A stretch of 64,000 nt of DNA from Taxillus chinensis (lineage: Eukaryota; Streptophyta; Magnoliopsida; Santalales; Loranthaceae). Positions within the stretch are counted from its first letter, which is position 1; each line of letters starts with the position of its first letter. The DNA lies in NCBI GenBank assembly GCA_023512835.1, contig CM042088.1, forward strand, positions 33,869,664-33,933,663, in the 5' to 3' direction. Positions 11,105 to 20,755 of the stretch are shown in pieces. The notes beneath the pieces were generated by a model, which was not told the DNA's origin, ran no database searches, and was given only the letters and a program-made list of their open reading frames with translations. Both the position numbers and the translations under genes were made by a program.

Positions 11105-12739
11105 CTTCTCACCTGTTATCCATCAGTAGTTATTTATAGAACATGCATTGTTGTTCTTCATGGTTAGTGATAGACACTGAACTTCATGTCTAACTATCTT
11201 ACTTTAGTCGTGTAAATGTTTTGATATTTCTCACTAAGTTCATAATGGGAGGATGTTTGCTTATCCGGACTGACAGTGAATCAAGCAAACATAATTAAAT
11301 TTATATGACACACATCCTATTCTGATGTCATGAATTCTACTCCATTTTCCATCACATGTCTTATGATTTCATGACTGACTGAAATATCTAAGATGCATGG
11401 TTGAGGAATGATTTGGGAAAGCTCGGACTGAAAGTGGAAATTCACTGTCTGCTAATCAGCTGCTTGAGTGGAGTAAATCAAGGATAGGCAGCAGTTTCTC
11501 TCGTTTCATCATGAAACAGGAAACGTCTTAATAGGCTCTAAAAGACCACGGGGGAGAAATTGCTCTCTCTATTATCTAGTAATACCCCTGGATTCAAATT
11601 TCATGACCTCTTTCCTGGATGTCTATTTGAGGGGGAGTCATCCTCGAGCAGATCGCATCAAAATGATTCCCTGATCTCAGGGGGAGAGAATACTTCATTG
11701 AATCTTAAGTAAGGCCCCCTGTTTCAGCAAAAGGCATGACTACAGGGCGAGAGAATGCTTATTATTAAGTAATGCCTCTCTGATATGTCTCGGATGTTCC
11801 ACCCTATAACTCTCACTCATAAAGCTGATTGGATTTGCACTGTTGAATCGGAATTGCGGATTGCTTGGTCGTTATCTTCCTCTTCCTAGCATTTTAGGCA
11901 TGACACTGGTCGTATCATCATACATCATGTGCTCTTCTTTCCATTTTCACTCATACATTCTCTGATGGATGAAGTCATATAAATCAAATTGATCTTTGCT
12001 CTCATTTTCAGTATGAAGGATTGGCCATGTTGACCTATTGGATTTATGTGTTAATTATCTCACACATACATTGATTTCAGTATGATGGCTTTCACTTCTT
12101 ATGTATGTGTCTAGCACTTAACTTCTTATGCATAAGTTCTGTTTCTTCTTAGTACGGATTGTGTGTTATACTCTTATATTGTTTATCCGGACTAACCCGA
12201 ACCTGACGAGACCTGCTCTTTAAAGCATCTATTTGTTAAGTCACAGGTTCAGATTCTCTTTGCATTTCATTGCTCTATCCTGTCAAATGTCTCGGATTTC
12301 TGAGGTGTTGTGGTACTTCATACTCCCTCGACATCAAGACCGTAAAGGAATCATCTCTTTTTAACACTCTGTTATACGGACAGTTAGTCAGTCTCATCCG
12401 GATGTTCTTTATATGGATTATTCTTCTCCGGATGAAAGTTGGTTTATTTCCTCCTGACTCTTGGAATTCTCAATTCGCGATAAACCAAGTAATTATCTTA
12501 CATCGCTTATTTTTAAGAAAGGATAATGATAGTTCATTTAATGCACGCATCGAGCCCGATACTTAACTTTTCAAAAATCCGGAAGTATGCCTACAACTGT
12601 CATCTTTGAATGGTTAGCACAGCCGCCACATCATAAGTTTACTCGACGGCGCTAATCCATCACTTCTAATGACATAAGGAAGTCGAGTGGCTCACTGTTC
12701 ATTTCGCTTAAACTCGAGACCCACTTGCTTCCACGGAAA
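11105..12739 (+). other. Post-pol spacer with repeated polypurine tracts and TCCGGA motifs
   Basis: No credible gene. Polypurine tracts resembling the one next to the 3' LTR recur: CGGGGGAGAAA (11549), GGGGGAGTC (11631), GGGGGAGAGAA (11680) and the variant AGGGCGAGAGAA (11745). The last two and the first are followed by related text (about TAATRCCYCTG), so this is a degenerate repeat of about 75-120 bp. The palindrome TCCGGA recurs here and in the LTRs. Multiple polypurine tracts between pol and the 3' LTR are a described hallmark of Sireviruses. Confidence 0.75.
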
Positions 12740-12744
12740 GGATC

Positions 12745-12867
12745 CTATTTATACTGCACTATTGGCATCGGCCGAGGTTATCACTACCAACTCTCAAAAC
12801 CCTAAACCCACGCCGCACCTATTCCTGCAAAGCTCTTCTCTCTTTCTCCCTCAATCTTTCACTCTCA
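12745..12867 (+). promoter_or_regulatory. Promoter-like leader upstream of the env-like/Ulp1 gene
   Basis: A TATA-like CTATTTATAC lies near 12747, then AACCCTAAACCC, then a CT-rich tract (CTCTTCTCTCTTTCTCCCTC) directly before the ATG at 12868. This looks like the 5' end of a plant gene, not retroelement spacer. Promoter activity is inferred only. Confidence 0.4.
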
Positions 12868-13664
12868 ATGGCATCCCAAGCTCTCTATGGTGTTGTTCTT
12901 GGCCATCTTGCCGATTGGTCCGGAATCTCTGATCTTCAAGCATGGCTCCACGAGGTTTGCCAGCTACTCGAGCACAACAACCTTTTCGCACTTGTTTCTG
13001 CCCCGGCCGATCTTCTAGTGTCGGACGTCCTGGCCTTCCATCAGCACTCCACCTCCACTGAGGAGTTTATCCTTTCTGTGGTTCGAGGGAAATCTATCAA
13101 GATCACACCTCAGGTGATCCGGGACGTTTTCAACCTTCCTACCGGCGATGACATTCGACCGAATGCTGCTGCCATGGCTGCTTCCATGGGGTGTCCTAAT
13201 AAGGTGAAGGAGTACAAAATGAAGTCTTTCCATGGTCCTCACCACTGTATGGCCACGATACTCAGCCGGTGTCTTCTGGCTCACTCCATGGCTCTCGACT
13301 CGGTTCTGTACGATCTCCTGCTGGCAATGTATGTGGTTTTTGAGTCACTGCCACTTGACTGGGGCAATTTTCTCTTCTGGGTGTTGCGGAATGGGAAACG
13401 GAACTCGTCTTTCGGATGGATTCTATCCCAACTTTTCCAGCATCTTCACCCCATGCACTTCCAGGGTGAACTTGTGATTCCCTTCCCAGCGTCCTACTAC
13501 TTCCGCCATCTTACTGCCGACGGGACCCTCACCGTTCGCCGCCTTCCAGTCTCCCGTGCCCTTGCTGTTGCTTCAGAACAGCAAGCGAGTTCTATTGGTG
13601 ACTCAGTTGCCAGTTCGGGCCACGAAGTTAGTTCTGCTCTCCAGTCCGTTCACTCCCACATCCG
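12868..13664 (+). pseudogene. Env-like/plant-transposon N-terminal domain of the extra gene
   Basis: The first 265 or so codons from ATG 12868 form one open frame. The pattern (VVRGKSIKITPQVIRDVFNLP near residues 70-95, a Lys-rich stretch, two or three hydrophobic helices with SRCLLAHSMALDSVLYDLLL and FWVLRNGKRNSSFGWILSQLF) resembles the domain annotated in plants as envelope-like or putative plant transposon protein, common downstream of pol in Sireviruses. The low-complexity continuation moves into another frame near 13650-13665. It could be the element's own env-like gene or a captured domain; position favours the former. No signal peptide is evident at the N-terminus. Confidence 0.6.
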
Positions 13665-14741
13665 GTGTGTTGCCGCTCCGGCACGCTCCCGCAGTTCGCG
13701 CACAGCGTTCGGGCTGACCCGTCTACTGCTACAGGGCCCTCTCAGCCGCCCTTCCATGAGGTTACCACATCCGCCTCTCTTGCTAATGTCCCTGCCTCTC
13801 TTCCTGTTGTTGTTGCTGCTGCTGCTGCTGATGCTCCTGCACTCATCTCTCCGGTCACAGCGGTTGTTGCTGCCGTTCTTCCGGACCTTCCATCTTCTCC
13901 TGCGGAAGCCTCTCCCGCACACTCTTCGGCCCTCCAGGACTATCTCGACCATCTCTCCACCGACATACTGAATGATTGCTAGCTGCGCTTCAGCTTTCGC
14001 CATTACTGCTGACATCCCAGACCCTACCCTCCGGGTGTTTTATGCTCAACACACCCAGACCCCGGAGGAAATGCTTACTTGGAACTGCTACCACGGCTTT
14101 GTGACGCCGTCGCTCCTCAAGGCTGCACCTCCTGCTGCTGCCTCTTCCGGCCATGCCCATGATGCACGGACACCTGCCCCTACTGAGGCTGGCCCCTCTT
14201 CTCCTGCGGATATCCCTATCATTGACCTCTCCGGTCAAAGTTGATCTGCCGCACCTCCGCCGGCGGCGTCGTACACCCACCGTCCTCTCCTGCTGCCGCC
14301 GACTCTGCCCTGCCCACACCTGCCCCTCTTCATGCGGGCGAGTCTTCGAAAGCTCCCACCTTTGGTCTTGGGCGCGCCTCTTTTGCCACTATTTTATCTG
14401 AGGCTGCTTTCTCCGCCCAACTCGATCGCCTTGCTGAGGATAGTCGTCTTCAGACCCAGGCCCTTTCCGACCATGTCCGGGCCATGGGTGCCGAGCTTCT
14501 TTTTGCCTTCTCCTCTACCTCTCTCTCCATGGATCAGAAGCTAGAGCGGCTTGCCGCGTCTTTCTCTGACTTGTCCACCTCCATTGCGGACTTAACGCAA
14601 GTCGTGGCCACTCCCTCCCTCTCTCGCCGATCTGCCAAATCGGGGGAGAAATCATCTGATCCTTCCCCTTTTTCCACTACTGGCATTGCCTCTCGCAAAC
14701 GCTCTGCACCTGCTCTTCCTCCGGGGCCTTCCAGTGCCTAA
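13665..14741 (+). pseudogene. Ala/Pro/Ser-rich linker and coiled coil of the extra gene, frameshifted
   Basis: The continuation alternates between two frames: 13665-13982, then 13972-14244, then 14241-14741. The product is rich in Ala, Pro and Ser, with acidic patches and a short recognisable piece (TPEEMLTWNCYHGFVTPSLL). Near 14400-14600 comes a helix/coiled-coil stretch (AQLDRLAEDSRLQTQALSDH). Each frame stays open far longer than chance and reads on smoothly, so I take this as one gene with at least three small indels. The antisense ORF at 13650-14015 is a shadow. Confidence 0.6.
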
Positions 14742-15594
14742 ACGCAGCCGTTTCTCCACTGGCCAGACTAGCTCTCCCACGCCTGCTGTTCCATCTGGTG
14801 CCATCTCCTTCCTCCCATCATACGCGGAATTACATCCGGATGATGCTGATGGGAGCATTCTTCCTGCGACCAAGCCCTATGCCTTCTCCACTGCCGAGCG
14901 CCGATGTGTGTTTGCCTCGTCCCCCTTCGAACCTCAAGACATCCGGACCATACTGTCTGAGGAGGGACAATTTTCCACTGACGACATCGACAACTATGCT
15001 CTGGCGGTAAAGATGGAGTTGAGGGTATTCCCCTCTTTACTTGAGGAAGGCCTTGATTTTGATGTTCTTCCTTGCTGGGTTGAAAACCAGTTTCCTGCTG
15101 TAGACATTATTCTATCCTACATCAATGGTACAACAGAGAACAGGCGACCATGGACCTCTCTGTCCATCGTTTTCATCCCCTTCTGGGTCGACTCCCCACA
15201 TTTCATGCTGACTGTTTTTCTGTTCAAAGAGAAGAAAATCTTGCTTCTGGATTCTCATCAGGTTGTTGACCGCCCGATTAGAAAGAATTAGATGAGGAGT
15301 CTCGTTCGAACCTTGTCGGATGCAATCAGACAGAGTTCTCTGTACGAAGACTTGAATCTACCGCCTCTTGGTCAAGATGAAGTACTCATGGGGACGATCC
15401 GGAACAAGAAGAATGTGCCCCAACAACCCGATGGAAATAGTTGTGGAGCCTTTGTCTGCTACTTCTTGAAATCTGTTATCTCTTTCGATGATGACTGGAA
15501 AAACATCATCGAGTTCTCCAAAAAGCAGACAATGGCACTACGAGAGCATGCAGCAAGGATGATCTTCAAATATAGTAAGCCGTATATACCATAA
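14686..15594 (+). pseudogene. Ulp1/SENP-type C48 cysteine peptidase domain, one in-frame stop
   Basis: This is the C-terminal part of the extra gene. After a basic start (VPKRSRF, like a nuclear signal) come about 200 residues, a TAG at 15289, and then 100 more residues in the same frame. C48 landmarks occur in order: catalytic His in VDSPHFMLTVFL, Asp in ILLLDSH, and Gln plus Cys in QQPDGNSCGAFVCYFL. Thus the His-Asp-Gln-Cys set is present, but the stop falls between Asp and Gln/Cys. C48 enzymes cleave SUMO or related ubiquitin-like proteins. Ulp1-like genes are known from plant MULE and CACTA transposons; I know of no described one in a Sirevirus. It lies 140 bp before the 3' LTR. Confidence 0.75.
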
Positions 15595-15725
15595 TGTATA
15601 TCTGTACTAAGGCTTAATGTATTCCTGCTGTAACTAAGTGGAACTGTTCTCTTTAATCCTTACTCCTGTGTTATTTCTTGCTGCCTTACCGGATCAGATT
15701 ACAAATGGTTTGGCATATCCATATT
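15595..15725 (+). other. Short spacer before the 3' polypurine tract
   Basis: Non-coding stretch between the stop of the Ulp1 frame and the polypurine tract. No terminator or poly(A) signal can be assigned with confidence. Confidence 0.5.
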
Positions 15726-15734
15726 GGGGGAGAT
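15726..15734 (+). promoter_or_regulatory. Polypurine tract of the copia element
   Basis: GGGGGAGAT directly abuts the 3' LTR and is the expected primer for plus-strand synthesis. Similar tracts occur upstream at 11549, 11631 and 11680. Confidence 0.88.
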
Positions 15735-17030
15735 TATTGGATCAAACCGAGAATTTGGATAATGCGGAACAAACCCTATGTAATTTGACTCGAGATGTTT
15801 CATGTTTACCATTAAGTCTGTGCAGATGAGTTTACTCTAAATCCGGACCTACTCATGTGAGGACAAAGCTAAGGACAAGATACATAATCCTGATCCGGAT
15901 CATCATGAGTGTCGTCATTCATATGGTATATAACCAAATCATCATCCGGAGTAAGGACCCTTCGTGCTGATTAAACACTTGACAAAATGACTAGAAACCC
16001 GCGTCTAACACTCAACAAGATTATGTCAATTAATGCGGAGTAAGTTCCTGAGTCTACATCTTGCACGGGGTAAAAGAGACTTGTGAGAGAGAAAGAATCG
16101 AAGTTGTTACTCCACCGAACTAAGGAAAAGAAGACACAGACGAAGAAATCCGAGTCTGTCATTCGAGCGGAGTAAGGACACTGTTGCGGAGTAAGGACAT
16201 CAAATGCGGAATAAGGAATCCGAACCATTACTCATGCGGAGTAAGGAAGCGCTAATGCGGAGTAAGCTCTCCGAACCACTACTTATGCGGAGTAAGGAAG
16301 CGCTGACACGGAATAAGGATTCCAGGACTTCATTCATATGGAGTAAGTAATCACTAATACGGAGTAAGGATCCGAGCTTCGTTCATGCGGAGTAAGGAAC
16401 CTTGCAACGGACCACGAAGACGCTGCTTCGTCTCTCCAAGCCGCAATTAATGCTAGCAGCTCGCTACGTCCCGATGTAAGACAAACTCATTGAATACCTA
16501 AATTGTCTGACACGTGGAACACACGGAGATGTGGACGCAGTCTCAAAGGCAATTGGAATGAAGCAAAGAATTCATTACAACTTATGCTTCCAATATTTCA
16601 AGCTCCACATCCGCAGCAGTTAAAGCTTCAGCATTTTCCGATGAAGAACTTCAATGCTCCACACTGCTCAGAAAATGCAGTTCCAAGATAGATTCCTAGG
16701 ATGTCTATATATATATGCCTGAAGCAATGTAAAACATACACGCGTGCTTACTTGTAATTATACACTCATAAGCGTATATCTTGTAAAGACCCAAACACAG
16801 AGATTCATTGCCAAGTGTGTGTAACTATAACAGAGTGTTGTGTTGTAATCAGTTAAAACGCTGTTTTGCTTTGTTGTAATTATCTTCAGATAATAAAGCA
16901 ACATACTTCCACTACCTGGTTAATCTTCCGCACTGATTTTATCCGTTTAACCAGAGTGAGTGTCTAAGCCATTAAGAGAGAGAAAGAATTTTCAAAGAGT
17001 CCGCCCCCTTTAGGCTTTCCGGGACCAACA
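15735..17030 (+). repeat. 3' LTR of the copia element
   Basis: It starts TATTGGATCAAACCGAG (the terminal TG has become TA) and ends GGGACCAACA. Compared with the 5' LTR it has one extra 21-bp CGGAGTAAGGACA unit near 16180-16200, a much shorter (AT)n and a shorter C tract, plus scattered substitutions. A changed 3'-LTR terminus would impair integration of new copies. Confidence 0.93.
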
Positions 17031-17313
17031 ATTTGGTTGACCTTTATAATAATTCTACAATAACTTTAAGAGACTTTATATTATCTACAAATAGAGTATC
17101 ATATAATATTATATTAATTAAAAAAAGGTTTACTCTATATTTGTGAAGAGTAATAAAGTCACTTTTTATTTAATATTATCTTTTTATCTTTTTTCATCTT
17201 TTTTTCACTCTTCATTCTCTTCATATGTATTGATAAAAAAAGATAAAAAAAGTTAAATATTTTTTTTAAAAATTATTATTTTAATAAAAATATATAAGTG
17301 TTAGAGTTAAAAT
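17031..17313. other. AT-rich flank, no gene seen
   Basis: AT-rich sequence starting with the right target duplication ATTTG of the copia element. I see no coding or repeat signal. Confidence 0.5.
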
Positions 17314-17842
17314 TAGAGGTGAAATTAATTCGATTTGAATAATTTTTTAAAGCAAATTGATATTTTTCGGTTTAGACAAAATCAAAGTAAATCAAATCGG
17401 ATCGAACTAATTTGGTTTGGGTCGGTTCGGTTTGAATTGATAGTTTGAAAGATTATTGGTTTGGATCGGTTTAAATTAGTTTGGTTTATCGATTTTTGAA
17501 TTCTTAAAAGTTGAAATGATATAAAGCGAAAAAAAAAATTGTGTATGAGCACATCAATACTAATATATACCAAATTTATAATTCTAAAAGTCTCAAAATT
17601 GGATAATATAATTTACAAATATAACACATTAAGTATTAGCAAACAATCTTAAATAAATAAGTCTCAAAACATAAAATAAAAAAAGTAAATAACAATATTA
17701 TTCAGTTCGATTCGATTTTAATCGCGATTTTAAAATTTCAAATCAAATTAAATCGATTTTGTTCGGTTTCGACGGTTTGATAATTTAATGATTTTAGTGG
17801 GTCAGTTTAGACCGGTTTAGACGATTTAAAGTTTTACCCCTA
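17314..17842. mobile_element. hAT-like MITE, GGTTCGGTTT-rich, about 0.53 kb
   Basis: The left end TAGAGGTGAAATT and the inverted right end (reading TAGGGGTAAAACTT on the other strand) are imperfect inverted repeats. The interior has many TCGGTTCGGTTTGAATTG-type words near both ends, typical of plant hAT-derived MITEs. The flanking 8-mers GTTAAAAT and CTTAACAA match only in part. Confidence 0.6.
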
Positions 17843-19600
17843 CTTAACAAACTTAGTTGCACTTTTAAAACTTTATTTAAACTTAGTTTGTTTTATTGCT
17901 AGATTTTTTAGCTCAATGTAAATTAGATTTATTTAAAATTATTATTAAGTTTAGACCTAATCATATCAACTGTGATTAGTCAAACATAAAATTAGCTTAC
18001 TAATAAACAATTCATGTTAACATCAATTAATAATTTTCTACGTGGGATTTGAATAAAATGAATATATATTTATAAATAAACCTAGCTTATGATCCATTCA
18101 AACTTGGTTTGTTTTGAAAATAAACTTGAAAAAAATACTTACTTTAAACTCACAAGCCTAAAAAGATTAACCTTACCAGTTCCTTTTCAGGCCAAAAATG
18201 AAGCAATTAGCATTATTTACAATCTTGTATATTAAAGGTATGAGATCAGTTCTTAATCCTGTATATTAAATTTATGATAAAATATGAAAAACCAAATGGC
18301 TGTACTTTAATATATTTTTCCCTTGTCTTTTTTTTTTTAATTTTTTTTTTAGCAAAGTGTATAAGCTAATCAGAATTTCTTTAAATAATATTCTCTTTTG
18401 CTTCACCTTGACATAAATTTACCGAATCTCTTGACATACATATCAAATTCATTCCTTGAATTGTTGCTTATTGATTCTTCTTCTTTTAAAATTGTTGGAA
18501 CTGACAATCTTTGTAGTGTAGTAACCTTAAGAGCTATTGATGAATTCTCTCTTTGTTATCTTTTATCTTTTCCTTTCGTTGTGCTTATTCTAACTCATAG
18601 GTTCATTGATTTTCATAGAGCTCTCGTGTTCTTTTCTTGTATAAATTCCTATTGCATGAATAACTTATACATACTATTTATTAAGAGTACTATTCTAAAG
18701 ACTATTTTTACCATAATTAATAATAATTAATTATTATTCTAACGATTTTTTATATTTTCAATAATTTACCATCGAATAATTTATCACAATAATTATTCAT
18801 TCATAATTTACTACACTTACAATAATTACCACAATGATCCCACAATAATTACCACACCATGAATAATTTACCACACCTACAAAATGCAATTAAACATCAA
18901 AATAACATAAAAAGCCACACTGAATACCAAAAAAATTCCAATAAATAAAAGAGAAAAACTCTATGAAAGTCGGAGTGCGTTTTAACTTGTTAATGGTTAA
19001 ATTGATTTTTTTAAATTAAATTAATGATCTATAAATTGATGTGTATGCACCTTTACTAATAGCAGATTTTTTATACAATTTTCTTTTATTTAGAAAAAAA
19101 AGTCATAATATTTTTTTTACAATAAAATTCTATATTTAACTTTTTTCATAAAATGTATATAATATTTTATAATATATTAAAAAGTACTATTTACTCTATA
19201 CGATTATAAAATTATATATAAAAATTTTCTTTTATCTTTCTCTTTTATATTTTTTTATATTTATTTCATATTAAATTATAACAAAATTTATTATCAAATA
19301 ATATATATAATATTATTTTAATGATATATGAAGTGATTAAAAAAATTTAATGTGATATTTAATCTTATAAAAAATAAAAAAATTAAATCTTTAAATTTGA
19401 AAAAAATAAATGGGCAGATGAGAAGTAAAAAATGAATAGACCAATGTTATCTGATGTAAGTGTGCAAGCTGCGCAAAAGAGGCCATGACCTATCAATGTT
19501 TTTTTTAGCATTGCTAAGTATAATCAGCATTGTGGCATCTTTACGTCTCCGTAGAATAAGTCACATCACTATTTTTTTTTTCACATTTCAATGCGCTTTC
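17843..19600. other. AT-rich intergenic DNA
   Basis: Very AT-rich, with poly-T/poly-A runs and short repeats such as ACAATAATTTACCAC near 18780-18880. Open frames here (for example 18398-18730) are Leu/Phe/Ile-rich chance frames with no family resemblance. No gene is supported. Confidence 0.5.
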
Positions 19601-19604
19601 GGAT

Positions 19605-19870
19605 CATTGCTCCAGCTTCAATCTCGAGCAGACGTCGAGCGAGATTCGAGCAAAAGCTTGAGCGCATATGCTGTAAATGCTGCTCAAGCCCCTGCTCAAG
19701 CTTGAGGCTGGAGCTAGTCTCAAGCAGGGTTCGAGTTGCTCGATCCTCAAGCTTGAGTAGGGACTTGAGCAGTGTCCACAGCAAATGCTGAGCCCTGCTC
19801 GAGCCTTAAGCTGGAGCAAGCCTCGAGCATTGAGCAAGGCTCAAGAAAGCCTTAAGCAAGCATCGATCAT
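19605..19870. repeat. Array of CTCGAGCA / GCTTGAG motifs
   Basis: About twenty variants of CTCGAGC, GCTCAAGC and GCTTGAGC recur at short, irregular spacing and on both strands, since the core CTCGAG is a palindrome. ORFs on both strands here are by-products. Similar motif text occurs at 59700-59840 inside a gypsy LTR, so this is probably part of a decayed LTR. Confidence 0.6.
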
Positions 19871-20755
19871 TTCTCCTTCGATCAGATTTATGAGTTTCTG
19901 GATTTTATTAACTATAATTTTTGACGAAAACTTCAAATGGTCATAATTTTACGCATGACAGTCTAATTTGGGTCTTTTTTTATTGGTAATATAAGGCGCA
20001 CGGCTCTCAAACTATGAAAAGAGATTTATCACTTTCAGATTTTAAAAAAACATACTCTTTTAGGTCCAAAATGTATTGTTTGAGGTCCCTCCTCCATGAT
20101 ACTACGCTTTAAGTTTAAGTAATTTTGATAGGATACAATTGCAAATATTATTTTTTCATTTTCCCCCTTGGACTAAGTCAGTGCGCCTGATATGTAAACT
20201 GTGAAGATGCCGTCATCATTTATTCTAGCCAAAGAAATGTTTATTGTTCTGATGTAGTTTGAATCTAAAGAGTGAATTTTGACTCTAAAGAGTGAATTTA
20301 TTTTTCAATCTAAAGAGTGAATTTTGACTTTTTACCCTTTAGTGAATTAGTTTGAATAATCACTTTGCGACGATCGTCATTTATTCTTAGCAAAAGTCGA
20401 GTCAATGGGTTCTCATCGAGTGATGTCATACAATCCTTCTATTGATATTTGCAAGATTTTGAAGAATATCATTTGTTGTACTTGTATGGTTTGCGTACGT
20501 GATGCCTGATTTCTGGTCCTGCAGTCCATACTGCTTACGTTCTCGTCTTAATGTATTCTTGGTGACGTTAGCGGGGCGGTGATCTGTTGTCACCAGTTAC
20601 AGCCTTTAGCGCTCGAGTGGATAGGTTCAATTATGCGGTATTAAGCCCTTTTTTGTGTTTTTATTTTAATATTTAACGTACAGGACGAACATTCCCACAA
20701 CAAAAACAAAACATTACAAATCAGAAGCTACACCCATAATTGGTGACAGGTAACC
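19871..20755 (+). promoter_or_regulatory. Upstream region of the HIBADH gene
   Basis: 19900-20130 looks like the tail of a decayed LTR (AAATGGTCATAATTTTACGC style). At 20265-20330 the phrase CTAAAGAGTGAATTT occurs three times in tandem, about 450 bp before the start codon. No convincing TATA box can be placed; the last 100 bp (CAAAAACAAAACATTAC) look like a plant 5' leader. Promoter location is inferred. Confidence 0.35.

Larger units (their letters stand above)
4072..17030 (+). mobile_element. Sirevirus-like Ty1/copia retrotransposon with an extra env-like/Ulp1 gene
   Basis: Two LTRs (4072-5398 and 15735-17030) bound gag, protease, integrase, reverse transcriptase and RNase H in copia order. 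Flanking 5-mers are GTTTG and ATTTG, a target duplication with one mismatch. At 12.96 kb it is long for copia because about 4.6 kb lies between RNase H and the 3' LTR. Sirevirus traits: an iMet primer site, a long gag with a coiled coil and a second CCHC knuckle, repeated polypurine tracts after pol, and an extra ORF in the env-like place. Stops and frameshifts in gag, pol and the extra gene mean this copy cannot act alone. The LTRs remain very alike, so insertion is fairly recent. Confidence 0.92.

Noticed and set aside
13650..14015. Antisense ORF of 121 codons under the extra gene
   Set aside because: Arg-rich shadow of the Ala/Pro/Ser-coding strand; the plus strand explains the sequence better.
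18398..18730. ORF of 110 codons upstream of HIBADH
   Set aside because: Hydrophobic Leu/Phe/Ile-rich frame in AT-rich DNA, without domain, Kozak context or gene-like composition.
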